64,000 nt of DNA from Pseudomonas sp. GM21 (GTDB lineage Bacteria > Pseudomonadota > Gammaproteobacteria > Pseudomonadales > Pseudomonadaceae), in contig NZ_AKJS01000080.1 of assembly GCF_000282215.1 (NCBI RefSeq), positions 1 through 64,000 on the forward strand, read 5' to 3'. The notes beneath the pieces are model-generated. The model was not told the DNA's origin. It saw only the letters and a list, made by a program, of their open reading frames with translations, and did not search any database. Of this stretch, positions 40,672-49,579 are shown piece by piece (within the stretch, counting starts at the first letter, position 1; each line of letters begins with the position of its first letter). The position numbers were made by a program, and so were the translations under genes.

Positions 40672-42396
40672 TTACTGCGCCTTGGTAACCGTTGTCGCTG
40701 TCGCAGCGGGTTTAGTCGCTGGTTTCTTCACCGGAGCCTTTTTGGCTTCGGTTTTGGCGGCAGGCTTCTTCGCCGGAGCTTTCGCCGGTGCCTTTTTGGC
40801 GGGCTCGGCTTTTACTGGCGTTGCAGGCTTCGGCGCTTCGACAGGTGCCGGTGCAGCTACCGGAGCTGGAGCCGGTGCGGGTGGAGTGACAGGCTCAGGT
40901 GCCTTGACCGGCTCTGCCTTCTTGGCGTCATCCGAACCACCGAACAGGTTGCTGAAGAAGTTACCTTTCTTCGCCGCCACCGCGCCGGCTGCCGCTGCGG
41001 TCGCCACTTTCGCCGGCTCAAACGACTTGCCCGCCGCCAAGTCTTCAACCTGACTGGCCGCACGCTGGCCGGTGCGCAATGCGCCTTCCAGGGTGCCTGG
41101 GTACAAGGTATCAGTGTGTTCGCCGGCAAAGGTTACACGCTGAATCGGTCGCTCCCACAGGCGCCAGTATTTGCTGATCTGGCCCGGACCGAAGGCCAGG
41201 TAAGCGCCGCCCATCGTAGGGTCGGTGCTGTAGCGGCGCAGTTCATAGCCGGTGAACGCACCACGCGCCTGCGGATAAAAGGCGTGCAGGCGAATCAGCA
41301 CTTGATCGACGACTTGCTTGTCACCAAACGCCTGCATCACGCGTGCGTTGTCGCCAGCCAGGTTGATCACCACATTGGCGCCGCCCTTCGGTGCCGGCTC
41401 GATCCACAACATGCCAAGGCCGGTGTTACTGAAGATCTCGCCGGACATGCGCGCTTTGGGTTCCCACACCGGCGTCTTGAACTTCAGCATGATCTGGTCG
41501 TGCCAACCGTAGTTGGTGCCTTTGATGGCGTCCATATGCTTGGCATCCAGCGACGGGGTCATCTGGATCTTGCCCAGTGCGCGCAACGGCACGGCCAACA
41601 CCACGTAGTCCGCTTGATAGCCGACGCTACCGACTTTGACGGTCACGCCGTCCTTGTCCTGAGTGATCGACGAGACAGGGGAGTTGGTCTTGATGGTTTT
41701 CAGCTGTTTGACGAAAGCGTCGGCCAGCATCGGGCTGCCGCCCACCAGTCGCGACGCGCGCAGATCACGATCGGAGGTGCCACGGTAAACACGGCTCTGT
41801 TGTGCGAAGTACAGCAATGACAGGCGCGAAGGTTCGTCATAGCGGGTACGAATCTGCTGATTCACCAACTGACGGGCCGTGGTTGGCAGGTTCAGACGAT
41901 CGAGCCAATTGGCCACGTTGATCTGGTCCAGCGCGAACAGTGTGTTGTTGGCGGCCGGGTTCTGCGGGTCGTCAATCGAGCGCGCCAGATCATCCACGGT
42001 TTTTTCGTAGCGCTTGAGCGCTTCCGCGGTGGCTGGCTGCTTGGTCGCCAGATCGGCGGCGGTAATGTATTCACCGTCGATCAGGTAGCTCGGCGTGCGC
42101 ACGAATTCAGGGGCTGGCGTGGTGCTCAGCTTGAAGGTCGACACGTACTTGTTCAGCACCGGCTGAGTCTTGTCGTTGCCGATCCACTCGCTGGTGGCCA
42201 TGCCGGAGCGACCGCCCAGGCTCGACTTGGCTTCCAGAAGCGTGACCTGCCAGCCTTTGCTCTGCAGTTCGTAAGCTGCGGTCAGGCCAGACAGCCCGCC
42301 ACCGACCACGATCACGGTTTTATCCTTGGCCAGCGCAGACACGCTGAACAGCCCCAACATCACCAGCGCACAGGCGCGCAGCCAACCGACAGACAT
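40672..42396 (-). CDS. FAD-dependent amine oxidase with Ala/Lys/Pro-rich tail
   Basis: A 574-residue protein. Signal peptide MSVGWLRACALVMLGLFSVS (cut near ALA). FAD-binding Rossmann motif VIVVGGGLSGLTAAYEL (about 28-44) and the GGR segment LGGRSGM follow. The C-terminal oxidase motif is FAGEHTDTLYPGTLEGAL. From about residue 465 the sequence turns into a low-complexity tail of repeated KPA, KAPAK and AAK units, like histone H1 or Pseudomonas AlgP. Substrate unknown. The gene is divergent from bioA. Confidence 0.88.
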   Translation of the reverse strand: MSVGWLRACALVMLGLFSVSALAKDKTVIVVGGGLSGLTAAYELQSKGWQVTLLEAKSSLGGRSGMATSEWIGNDKTQPVLNKYVSTFKLSTTPAPEFVRTPSYLIDGEYITAADLATKQPATAEALKRYEKTVDDLARSIDDPQNPAANNTLFALDQINVANWLDRLNLPTTARQLVNQQIRTRYDEPSRLSLLYFAQQSRVYRGTSDRDLRASRLVGGSPMLADAFVKQLKTIKTNSPVSSITQDKDGVTVKVGSVGYQADYVVLAVPLRALGKIQMTPSLDAKHMDAIKGTNYGWHDQIMLKFKTPVWEPKARMSGEIFSNTGLGMLWIEPAPKGGANVVINLAGDNARVMQAFGDKQVVDQVLIRLHAFYPQARGAFTGYELRRYSTDPTMGGAYLAFGPGQISKYWRLWERPIQRVTFAGEHTDTLYPGTLEGALRTGQRAASQVEDLAAGKSFEPAKVATAAAAGAVAAKKGNFFSNLFGGSDDAKKAEPVKAPEPVTPPAPAPAPVAAPAPVEAPKPATPVKAEPAKKAPAKAPAKKPAAKTEAKKAPVKKPATKPAATATTVTKAQ

Positions 42397-42618
42397 TCAG
42401 CGAACTCCGGAAATACATGTGGAAAATACGGTTTTACGAGTCAGTCGACTCCAGGAACCGCGAAGGATACGTCAGGCTTCAGACGCCCGCCAGCAACGTC
42501 TATCGTCCTATACAAAGTAGCTCAATCGACACAATGGGTTGTCCCCACGCCACGCATTGCATAGGCTTGCGCGATTGTTTGCCCGCCTACGTCGCGGGTA
42601 GCCTCGAGGAGACAGAAA

Positions 42619-44025
42619 ATGGGCCTGAATAAACAGTGGATGGAACGCGATCTCGCGGTGTTGTGGCATCCCTGCACCCAGATGAAAGACCACGAACAGC
42701 TGCCGCTGATCCCGATTAAACGCGGGGAAGGTGTGTGGCTGGAAGACTTCGAAGGCAAGCGCTACCTCGACGCTGTCAGCTCCTGGTGGGTCAACGTGTT
42801 TGGCCACGCCAACCCGCGCATCAATCAGCGCATCAAGGATCAGGTCGATCAACTGGAGCACGTGATCCTCGCCGGCTTCAGCCATCAACCGGTGATCGAG
42901 CTGTCCGAGCGACTGGTGAAGATGACTCCCGAAGGCCTGACCCGGTGCTTCTACGCCGATAACGGTTCGTCCTGCATCGAAGTCGCGCTGAAAATGAGCT
43001 TTCACTACTGGCTCAACCGCGGTGCGCCTGCCAAGAAGCGCTTTGTCACCCTGACCAACAGCTACCACGGCGAGACCATGGCGGCGATGTCGGTGGGCGA
43101 CGTGCCGCTGTTCACCGAAACCTACAAGGCGCTGCTGCTGGACACCATCAAGGTGCCGAGCCCCGATTGCTACCTGCGCCCAGACGGCATGAGCTGGGAA
43201 GAGCACTCACGCAACATGTTCACCGCCATGGAACAGACCCTGGCAGAGAACCATGACAGCGTCGCGGCAGTGATCGTCGAGCCGCTGATCCAGGGCGCTG
43301 GCGGCATGCGCATGTACCACCCGGTTTACCTCAAACTGTTGCGTGAAGCCTGCGACCGCTATGGCGTGCACCTGATCCACGACGAAATTGCCGTCGGATT
43401 TGGCCGCACCGGCACGATGTTCGCCTGTGAACAGGCCGGCATCCGCCCGGACTTCCTCTGCCTGTCCAAGGCCCTGACCGGCGGTTACTTGCCGCTGGCG
43501 GCCTGCGTGACCACTGAAGACGTCTACAGCGCTTTCTACGACGACTACCCGACCCTGCGCGCCTTCCTGCATTCGCACAGCTACACCGGCAACCCGCTGG
43601 CGTGCGCCGCCGCACTGGCGACGCTGGATATCTTCGAAGAAGACAACGTCATCGAGAACAACAAGGCCCTCGCTCAGCGCATGGCCTCCTCCACCGCGCA
43701 CCTGGCCGACCATCCGAACGTCTCGGAAGTGCGCCAGACCGGCATGGTGCTGGCCATCGAGATGGTCAAGGACAAGGCTACGAAAGAAGCCTACCCGTGG
43801 CAGGAACGTCGCGGGTTGAAGGTGTTCCAGCACGCACTGGAACGCGGTGCTTTACTTCGACCGTTGGGCAGCGTGGTGTATTTCCTGCCGCCGTACGTGA
43901 TCACGCCGCAGCAGATCGACTTTCTGGCCGAAGTGGCCAGCGAAGGCATCGACATCGCGACGCGCGACAGCATCAGCGTGGCGGTGCCGAAAGACTTCCA
44001 TCCCGGCTTCCGTGATCCGGGCTAA
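42619..44025 (+). CDS. bioA: Adenosylmethionine-8-amino-7-oxononanoate aminotransferase
   Basis: A 468-residue PLP enzyme (class III aminotransferase) of biotin synthesis, using SAM as amino donor. The PLP lysine lies in LCLSKALTGGYLPLA; DEIAVGFGRTGTMFACE precedes it with the conserved Asp. WHPCTQMKDHE at the N-terminus is diagnostic for BioA. GAGGAG lies before the ATG. No other bio gene is in the window, so this is an isolated bioA, as in other pseudomonads. Confidence 0.96.
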   Translation: MGLNKQWMERDLAVLWHPCTQMKDHEQLPLIPIKRGEGVWLEDFEGKRYLDAVSSWWVNVFGHANPRINQRIKDQVDQLEHVILAGFSHQPVIELSERLVKMTPEGLTRCFYADNGSSCIEVALKMSFHYWLNRGAPAKKRFVTLTNSYHGETMAAMSVGDVPLFTETYKALLLDTIKVPSPDCYLRPDGMSWEEHSRNMFTAMEQTLAENHDSVAAVIVEPLIQGAGGMRMYHPVYLKLLREACDRYGVHLIHDEIAVGFGRTGTMFACEQAGIRPDFLCLSKALTGGYLPLAACVTTEDVYSAFYDDYPTLRAFLHSHSYTGNPLACAAALATLDIFEEDNVIENNKALAQRMASSTAHLADHPNVSEVRQTGMVLAIEMVKDKATKEAYPWQERRGLKVFQHALERGALLRPLGSVVYFLPPYVITPQQIDFLAEVASEGIDIATRDSISVAVPKDFHPGFRDPG

Positions 44026-44029
44026 CACT

Positions 44030-44138
44030 GATCGTTCCCACGCTCCGCGTGGGAACGCAGCCAGGGACGCTCTGCGTCCCAAAAAGCGGACGCGGAGCGT
44101 CCGGTGAGGCATTCCCACGCAGAGCGTGGGAACGATCG
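44030..44138. repeat. Inverted repeat, CGTTCCCACGC family
   Basis: Outer arms gatcgttcccacgctccgcg and gcagagcgtgggaacgatcg, inner pair gggacgctctgcgtccc and ggacgcggagcgtcc. Lies between bioA and rsmE. Confidence 0.9.
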
Positions 44139-44157
44139 AATTCACTAGAGACCCAAG

Positions 44158-44877
44158 ATGAGACTGTCCCGCTTCTTTATCGACGCCCCCCTGAGCACCG
44201 GCGAACACGAGTTGCCCGAAGCCCAGGCCCATTACATCAGCCGTGTGCTGCGCATGGCCGAGGGCGATGCCTTGCAGTTGTTCGACGGTTCGGGACACGA
44301 GTTTCGCGCCACGCTGGTGGAGGTTGGCAAGAAACGCGTCGTCGTGCAGATCGATGAAAGCTTCGCCGGGCAGGTTGAATCGCCGCTGGCGATCCATCTC
44401 GGCCAGGGCCTGTCCCGGGGGGAGCGCATGGACTGGGCGATTCAGAAAGCCACCGAACTGGGCGTCACTGAAATCACCCCGATCTTCAGCGACCGCTGTG
44501 AAGTCCGGCTGAAGGACGAGCGCGCCGACAAACGCCTGATGCACTGGCGCCAAGTGGCGATCAGTGCTTGCGAGCAATGTGGGCGGTCTCGGGTGCCGGT
44601 GATTCACCCGCCGCTGCTGCTGGTGGATTGGTTGAAGCAGACTGAAGCGCAGTTGAAGCTGGTGCTGCACCCGGTGGCGGAGCCGCTGGTGAGTCATGCG
44701 AAGCCGGGGACATTGGCGTTTCTGATTGGCCCGGAAGGTGGATTGTCCGATGCTGAAGTCGATCAGGCCAAGTCGGCTGGTTTTCATGCTGCCCGACTGG
44801 GTCCGCGGGTGTTGCGCACAGAGACTGCGCCGGTGGTGGCGTTAGCGGTCGCCCAACAGCTTTGGGGTGACTTCTAG
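44158..44877 (+). CDS. rsmE: 16S rRNA (uracil-1498-N3)-methyltransferase
   Basis: A 239-residue SPOUT-fold enzyme. The N-terminal part is a PUA-like domain (MRLSRFFIDAPLSTGEHELP); the C-terminal SPOUT knot has LAFLIGPEGGLSDAEVDQA and LGPRVLRTETAPVVALAV, the SAM-binding RsmE signature. It methylates U1498 of 16S rRNA. It is downstream of bioA with a repeat between. Confidence 0.95.
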   Translation: MRLSRFFIDAPLSTGEHELPEAQAHYISRVLRMAEGDALQLFDGSGHEFRATLVEVGKKRVVVQIDESFAGQVESPLAIHLGQGLSRGERMDWAIQKATELGVTEITPIFSDRCEVRLKDERADKRLMHWRQVAISACEQCGRSRVPVIHPPLLLVDWLKQTEAQLKLVLHPVAEPLVSHAKPGTLAFLIGPEGGLSDAEVDQAKSAGFHAARLGPRVLRTETAPVVALAVAQQLWGDF

Positions 44878-44879
44878 GG

Positions 44880-44955
44880 CCTCATCGCGGGCAAGCCCGC
44901 TCCCACAGGGATTTTTGGTGATTCGCCGATTCAATGTGGGAGCGGGCTTGTCGGA
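44880..44955. repeat. REP pair between convergent rsmE and hemolysin III-type gene
   Basis: Copies tcgcgggcaagcccgctccc and tgtgggagcgggcttgtcgg face each other; the second has a degenerate end. Confidence 0.82.
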
Positions 44956-44988
44956 TCGCCGCACCGCCGCGATGGCCGCGACGCGGTC

Positions 44989-45606
44989 TTAAAGGACATA
45001 AAAGAAAATCGCCACAAAGTGCAGCAAGCTCCCGGCAATCACAAACAAATGCCAGATCCCGTGGGCATGCCGCAAACGATGATCCAGGGCAAAAAAGATA
45101 ATGCCCACGGTGTACAAGATCCCGCCCGCCGCCAGCCACGCAAACCCCGCAGTGCCCAGCGTCGCGAGTAACGGTTTGACCGCCACCAGCACGATCCAGC
45201 CCATCACCGCGTAAATCACGATCGACAGAATCCGTGCTTCAGAGCGCGGCTTGATCTCTTGCAGGATGCCGATCAGCGCCAGCCCCCAGACAATCCCGAA
45301 CAACGTCCATCCCCATGGCCCGCGCAGGGTCACCAGGCAGAACGGTGTGTAACTGCCGGCAATCAGCAGGTAGATCGAAAAGTGATCCACTTTCTGCATG
45401 ATCGCTTTCTTGCGCCCGCGCACGCTGTGGTAAACGGTCGAGGCGCTGTACAGCACCATCAAGGTAAAACCGTAAATCGCCACGCTGACAATCTTCCACG
45501 GGCTGCCGTCCATGCTGGCGATCACCAGCATCCACACCACCCCGACTGTTGCCGCCACGGCCCCGACCAAATGCGTCCAGGCGTTCAATCGTTCCCCGTG
45601 ATACAT
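44989..45606 (-). CDS. Hemolysin III / PAQR-type membrane protein
   Basis: A 205-residue membrane protein with seven hydrophobic helices. The family motifs are NAWTHLVGAV, SASTVYHSV, DHFSIYLLIAGSYTPF and HGIWHLFVIAGSLLHF. The conserved histidines and Asp form the metal site of PAQR/HlyIII proteins. Despite the name, a role in membrane homeostasis is more likely than haemolysis. The start is ATG 45606; the upstream gagcaa is a weak RBS. Confidence 0.9.
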   Translation of the reverse strand: MYHGERLNAWTHLVGAVAATVGVVWMLVIASMDGSPWKIVSVAIYGFTLMVLYSASTVYHSVRGRKKAIMQKVDHFSIYLLIAGSYTPFCLVTLRGPWGWTLFGIVWGLALIGILQEIKPRSEARILSIVIYAVMGWIVLVAVKPLLATLGTAGFAWLAAGGILYTVGIIFFALDHRLRHAHGIWHLFVIAGSLLHFVAIFFYVL

Positions 45607-45646
45607 GCGTTGCTCACCTCAAAATTCACTGCAACATCGCGCAAAC

Positions 45647-45718
45647 TGTAGAGGCTGTCGAGTGGAACGAGGTTGCGGTCAAAAATTCGCAGCCTCGTTT
45701 CACTCGACAGCTCCTACA
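45647..45718. repeat. Inverted repeat, GTAGCAGCTG family
   Basis: Arms ctgtagaggctgtcgagtgg and actcgacagctcctaca, with inner aacgaggttgcg / cgcagcctcgtt. Its variable segment (gagtgg/aacgagg) resembles the copy at 24647. Confidence 0.85.
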
Positions 45719-45780
45719 TAGCTCCCACAAAAAAGATCGCATGCGTGCACAATCGAGCCATTCGAATAAGAGTCCAGGCC

Positions 45781-46695
45781 ATGCTGATCGATGAAGAATT
45801 GACCCTGAAAAAACTCGAGGTGTTCCTGGCCTTTATGCGCACCGGCAACCTTGCTCGCGCGGCCGCCGAGTTGCAGACCAGCAACGTCAGCGTGCATCGC
45901 GCCATCCATTCCCTGGAAAGCGCCCTGCGCTGCCCGCTGTTCAAACACGAGGGCCGTAACCTGACGCCGCTGGAAAGTGCGTATGTGCTCGAAGAACGGG
46001 CGCAGAAGCTGATTCAGGACGTGGTCGAAACCGTGCGCCTGACCCGCGAAGCTGCCGGCTTTTCCGCTGAACGCTTCAAGCTCGGCTCGCTGTACTCACT
46101 GACCGTGAAGACTGTGCCGCAGTTGATCATGGGCCTGAAAATCCGCCGCAGCGAACTCAACATCGACTTGATCCTCGGTTCGAACTTCGACCTTTTGTAC
46201 AAGCTCAAGAACCTGGAAGTCGACGCGATCCTGGTGTCGCTGGACGAGAGCGTCAACGACCCGGACTGTGAGCAGATTGCGCTTTTTTCGGATGACATTT
46301 TTCTCGCCACGCCGGCTGACTCGAAGTTTGCCCAACGCGCCGAGGTCGATCTGGCCGAAGTGCGTGACGAGACGTTTATTACCCTGACGCAGGGCTTTGC
46401 CACGCACCAGGACGGTAATCGGGTGTTCAAGCAGGCGGGCTTCGAGCCGAAAGTGGCGATGCAGGTGAACGACATCTTCACCTTGCTGAGCATGGTCAGC
46501 TCGGGGGTAGGTTATGCGTTGCTGCCGGGGCGGATTGCGGCGGTGTATGAGAACCGGGTCAAGCTGATTCCGTTGCAGGAACGCTATCGGTTGCAGCAAC
46601 ACATTGGCGTGGTGTTCTTGAAGGCCAAGGAGCGCGATCCGAACTTGCTGGCGTTGTTGGCGGAGTGCCGGATGTACGCCAATCGCCAGCCCTGA
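45781..46695 (+). CDS. mdcR: LysR-type regulator of malonate metabolism (MdcR)
   Basis: A 304-residue LysR protein. The N-terminal helix-turn-helix is LEVFLAFMRTGNLARAAAEL followed by SNVSVHRAIHSLE; a substrate-binding domain follows. Its position next to the malonate decarboxylase/transport cluster and its sequence (VHRAIHSLESALRCPLF) fit MdcR. It is convergent with madM, so it would act on the distant mdcA promoter. The frame is open upstream, but ATG 45781 gives the usual LysR start. Confidence 0.88.
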   Translation: MLIDEELTLKKLEVFLAFMRTGNLARAAAELQTSNVSVHRAIHSLESALRCPLFKHEGRNLTPLESAYVLEERAQKLIQDVVETVRLTREAAGFSAERFKLGSLYSLTVKTVPQLIMGLKIRRSELNIDLILGSNFDLLYKLKNLEVDAILVSLDESVNDPDCEQIALFSDDIFLATPADSKFAQRAEVDLAEVRDETFITLTQGFATHQDGNRVFKQAGFEPKVAMQVNDIFTLLSMVSSGVGYALLPGRIAAVYENRVKLIPLQERYRLQQHIGVVFLKAKERDPNLLALLAECRMYANRQP

Positions 46696-46707
46696 AACCG
46701 TGTCACG

Positions 46708-46777
46708 GCCATCGCGAGCAGGCTCACTCCCACCTTGGAATGCAATTCCCTGCGGGAGCGAGCCTGCTCGCGATGGC
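46708..46777. repeat. REP pair between convergent mdcR and madM
   Basis: Copies tcgcgagcaggctcactccc and tgcgggagcgagcctgctcg face each other. Confidence 0.85.
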
Positions 46778-46806
46778 GTCGGTACATTCAGAGTCGATGC
46801 TTCGGT

Positions 46807-47571
46807 TTAACCCACAATCCCGCGAACAATGAAGTACAACAACGAAGGCCCCAGCAAGCACCCAAGCCCGGTGTGGAAAGTCGCCGTCAACGCGCCATAT
46901 GGCACCAACCGCCGATCCGTCGCCGCCAGCCCGGCCGTCACGCCGCTGACCGTCCCGGCCAACCCACCAAACACCATCGCCGAACGCGGGTTATCCAGGC
47001 CCATCCAGCGCGCCGCCATCGGCGTGCCGACCATCACCAGAATCGCCTTGATCAACCCGGTGGCAATCGACAACGCCATCACATCGGAACTGGCGCCAAT
47101 CGCTGCCCCGGTCACTGGCCCGACGATGTAGGTCACCGCTCCCGCGCCGATGGTAGTCATGCTGATCGCATCACGATAACCAAACGCCCAAGCCATGCTC
47201 GCGCCGACAATGAACGGCAAAATGGTGCCCAGCAAAAGCGCAATCACACCAATCAACCCGGCCTTTTTCGCTTCGGTGGCCTGAACTTCGAATGCAGTGG
47301 CGACAATGGCAAAGTCGCGCAGCATTGCGCCGCCCATCAAACCAATGCCCGAGAACAATGTCAGGTCCGCAAGGCCTTTTTGCCCGCCGGTCATGGTTCC
47401 GCCAACCCACGCCAGGACCAGCCCGATAACAATGGCAATCGCCGAGCCGTGAATCCTCCCGAATGTCAGCCTCTTCGACAAGACAACCGACACCCACATG
47501 ATTACGCCAACAAATGCGAACGCGGTGACCAGACTGTTCGTGGTCAGGCCTTTCTCGATGGATTCCCACAT
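46807..47571 (-). CDS. madM: Malonate transporter subunit MadM
   Basis: A 254-residue membrane protein with about nine hydrophobic helices. It is the larger half of the two-part MadLM malonate:sodium symporter described in Malonomonas. Glycine-rich helices (IGLMGGAMLRDFAIVATAFE, YIVGPVTGAAIGASSDV) are typical. Last gene of the malonate operon. It starts one base after the madL stop region (madL stop at 47573). Confidence 0.93.
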   Translation of the reverse strand: MWESIEKGLTTNSLVTAFAFVGVIMWVSVVLSKRLTFGRIHGSAIAIVIGLVLAWVGGTMTGGQKGLADLTLFSGIGLMGGAMLRDFAIVATAFEVQATEAKKAGLIGVIALLLGTILPFIVGASMAWAFGYRDAISMTTIGAGAVTYIVGPVTGAAIGASSDVMALSIATGLIKAILVMVGTPMAARWMGLDNPRSAMVFGGLAGTVSGVTAGLAATDRRLVPYGALTATFHTGLGCLLGPSLLYFIVRGIVG

Positions 47572-47572
47572 A

Positions 47573-47989
47573 TCAACGACCTCCTACAGGTGTGCCGACC
47601 GGGGTAATGTCCACCGGTTCATCGGGCAAGGGTTCGCCTTTATGCGTCCGGCTGATCAAGGCGATGGTGCAGCCACAGAGCACCACCGAGCCGATCGCCG
47701 CGAGCACCGCCACTGGCCCGCCATGCAAGGCCGTCACCACGTTTTGTTGCGCGGCCATCGCGACCACTACCGGAATGTACATGGCGCCCCAGAAACCGAC
47801 GCCCATCTCGCAGTCCTTGGTCATGCCGCCGCGCTTTTGCATCCACAACCGCGCGCAAATCAGCAGGATCATCGCGATCCCGACCCCGCCAACGTTGGAT
47901 TTGACGCCCAGCAACATGCCAAGCGCATCGCCCATGATCACTCCCGCCAGCGTACAGATCGCCAACAGCGCCACACCGTAAATAATCAT
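47573..47989 (-). CDS. madL: Malonate transporter subunit MadL
   Basis: A 138-residue membrane protein with four helices, starting MIIYGVALLAICTLAGVIMG. Small partner of MadM. AGGA lies before ATG 47989; the frame is open further upstream but without conserved sequence. It follows mdcH by about 64 bp and is tightly followed by madM. Confidence 0.93.
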   Translation of the reverse strand: MIIYGVALLAICTLAGVIMGDALGMLLGVKSNVGGVGIAMILLICARLWMQKRGGMTKDCEMGVGFWGAMYIPVVVAMAAQQNVVTALHGGPVAVLAAIGSVVLCGCTIALISRTHKGEPLPDEPVDITPVGTPVGGR

Positions 47990-48053
47990 TGTTGTAGTCC
48001 TCAAAGTGCATCGTCGAATGTTGTTTTTGTTGTTCGAAGGCCTGAGTCGGGGT

Positions 48054-48965
48054 CTAGGGTTGGCGGCTTCCCTCCTCACGCAACAGCGCCTGCAAGGTGT
48101 CGAGCCGCGCACCGTCGAAAGCAATCACAGTGCCCTGCTCGAACACCCGGCGCGCCAGCCCGGTCAACACCGCACCGGGCGGAAGTTCGATCTGTAGACG
48201 TACGCCGCGCTCATAAGCGCTTTGTACCGTGCCACGCCAGTCAACGACGCGGCACATGTTGAACGCGAGGTCATCGCGCAAGGCGTCGACATTGATGATG
48301 GGCCGGGCGCGGCTGCCACTGAGGTAACCCAACGACGGCGTTTTCAGCGGCACCTTGGCAAAGGCTTCGGCCAGGGTTTTAGCCGGCGCATCCAGCAGCG
48401 GACAATGCGACGGCACACTGACCGCCAGCCGTTTGGCCAGACCTGCACCGCTACGTTTCGCCAGCACCGCCACCGCGTTCATCGCCCCGTCGCTGCCCGC
48501 AATCACTATCTGGTTATCGGCATTGATATTGGCCAGGTACACCGGCGTATCGACGCTGTGAACCTGCGCCAGCAAGCCTTCGACTGTGGACAACTCCAGG
48601 CCGATGATCGCGGTCATGCCGTAACCCTGTGGATAAGCCTGCTGCATCAACTCACCGCGCAGGCTGACCAGATGCAGCGCATCGCTGAAACTCAAGGCAC
48701 CGGCCACCACCGCTGCCGGGTAAGCGCCGATGGACAATCCGGCCACGTAATCCGGCGCCATGGCTAATTGGCGTGATGCCGCCACGCCGGCGATCAACAG
48801 GCAAAGCTGAACCGCACGGGTCGACTTCAAGGCCTCGTCACCATCCAGCAACAACGCCTCTTCACCCAACACTTCACTCGCCTCGTTCACCGTCTCGCGC
48901 GGCAAACGCTGGAGCATGCCCGGCTGCTGCGCGCCCTGGCCGGGGAACACCAGCAAACTGCTCAT
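48054..48965 (-). CDS. mdcH: Malonate decarboxylase subunit epsilon (malonyl transacylase MdcH)
   Basis: A 303-residue malonyl-CoA:ACP transacylase-type protein. FPGQGAQQPGML at the N-terminus and the nucleophile Ser78 in GLSIGAYPA are FabD-like. In malonate decarboxylase it loads malonyl onto the acyl carrier subunit to activate the enzyme. ATG 48965 overlaps the mdcG stop by four bases, indicating coupled translation. Confidence 0.94.
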   Translation of the reverse strand: MSSLLVFPGQGAQQPGMLQRLPRETVNEASEVLGEEALLLDGDEALKSTRAVQLCLLIAGVAASRQLAMAPDYVAGLSIGAYPAAVVAGALSFSDALHLVSLRGELMQQAYPQGYGMTAIIGLELSTVEGLLAQVHSVDTPVYLANINADNQIVIAGSDGAMNAVAVLAKRSGAGLAKRLAVSVPSHCPLLDAPAKTLAEAFAKVPLKTPSLGYLSGSRARPIINVDALRDDLAFNMCRVVDWRGTVQSAYERGVRLQIELPPGAVLTGLARRVFEQGTVIAFDGARLDTLQALLREEGSRQP

Positions 48966-49579
48966 GCGGCTTGCTCCTGCGGATTCCACGGATCGCTCAC
49001 CAGACAGGCTTCGGTGGCATTCTTCAGCAATACACGCCGAGCAGAACCGGCCCATTCGCGCAGGGCCACAGCGCCAAACGGCGTCTGCAACTGCATGTCC
49101 ACCGGGCACACAGCCGCATCGAGAATCTTCATCAGTGCGTGCGCCTGAGAACGCTCCAGCGCTTGCGGCGTGCGCAGAATCAAATCGAGATCACTGCCCT
49201 CGTGCAAGGCAACAAAGCCGCTGGCCAATTCAAACCCGGCACTGCCGCTGACACCCCACACCCAACCACACTCATCGAGTATCGGCCGCAGTTGATCGAG
49301 GGCACGCAAGGCCGGCAAATCCCGATCGATCGAGACGTGGCAAAGGTCTTCCGGTTTGACTCGGCGCTGAATGGCATCGGCCGGCATCAGCGTCGCAAAA
49401 CGCTGTTCACGCAAACGCCCACGCACACCGACCGCGACCAGACCCGCAGCGCTCAGCGCACGCCGAACCACCACCGGCTGCCCCGCGCTTAGCGATTCGC
49501 TCACCCACGCAGGTGCATCCGCAGGCAACTGCTCCGGGGTCATCCCCCAGAGCAGATCGTGGGCCATAAGCGTGTTCAC
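48962..49579 (-). CDS. mdcG: Malonate decarboxylase holo-ACP synthase (MdcG)
   Basis: A 205-residue phosphoribosyl-dephospho-CoA transferase. It attaches the prosthetic group to the MdcC serine. The nucleotidyltransferase core is seen as GVSGSAGFELASG and HEGSDLDLILRTP with the paired aspartates. I prefer GTG 49579, which overlaps the mdcE stop as GTGA and has GAGAG seven bases upstream, giving MNTLMAHDLLWG; ATG 49567 is an alternative four codons later. Confidence 0.9.
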   Translation of the reverse strand: MNTLMAHDLLWGMTPEQLPADAPAWVSESLSAGQPVVVRRALSAAGLVAVGVRGRLREQRFATLMPADAIQRRVKPEDLCHVSIDRDLPALRALDQLRPILDECGWVWGVSGSAGFELASGFVALHEGSDLDLILRTPQALERSQAHALMKILDAAVCPVDMQLQTPFGAVALREWAGSARRVLLKNATEACLVSDPWNPQEQAA

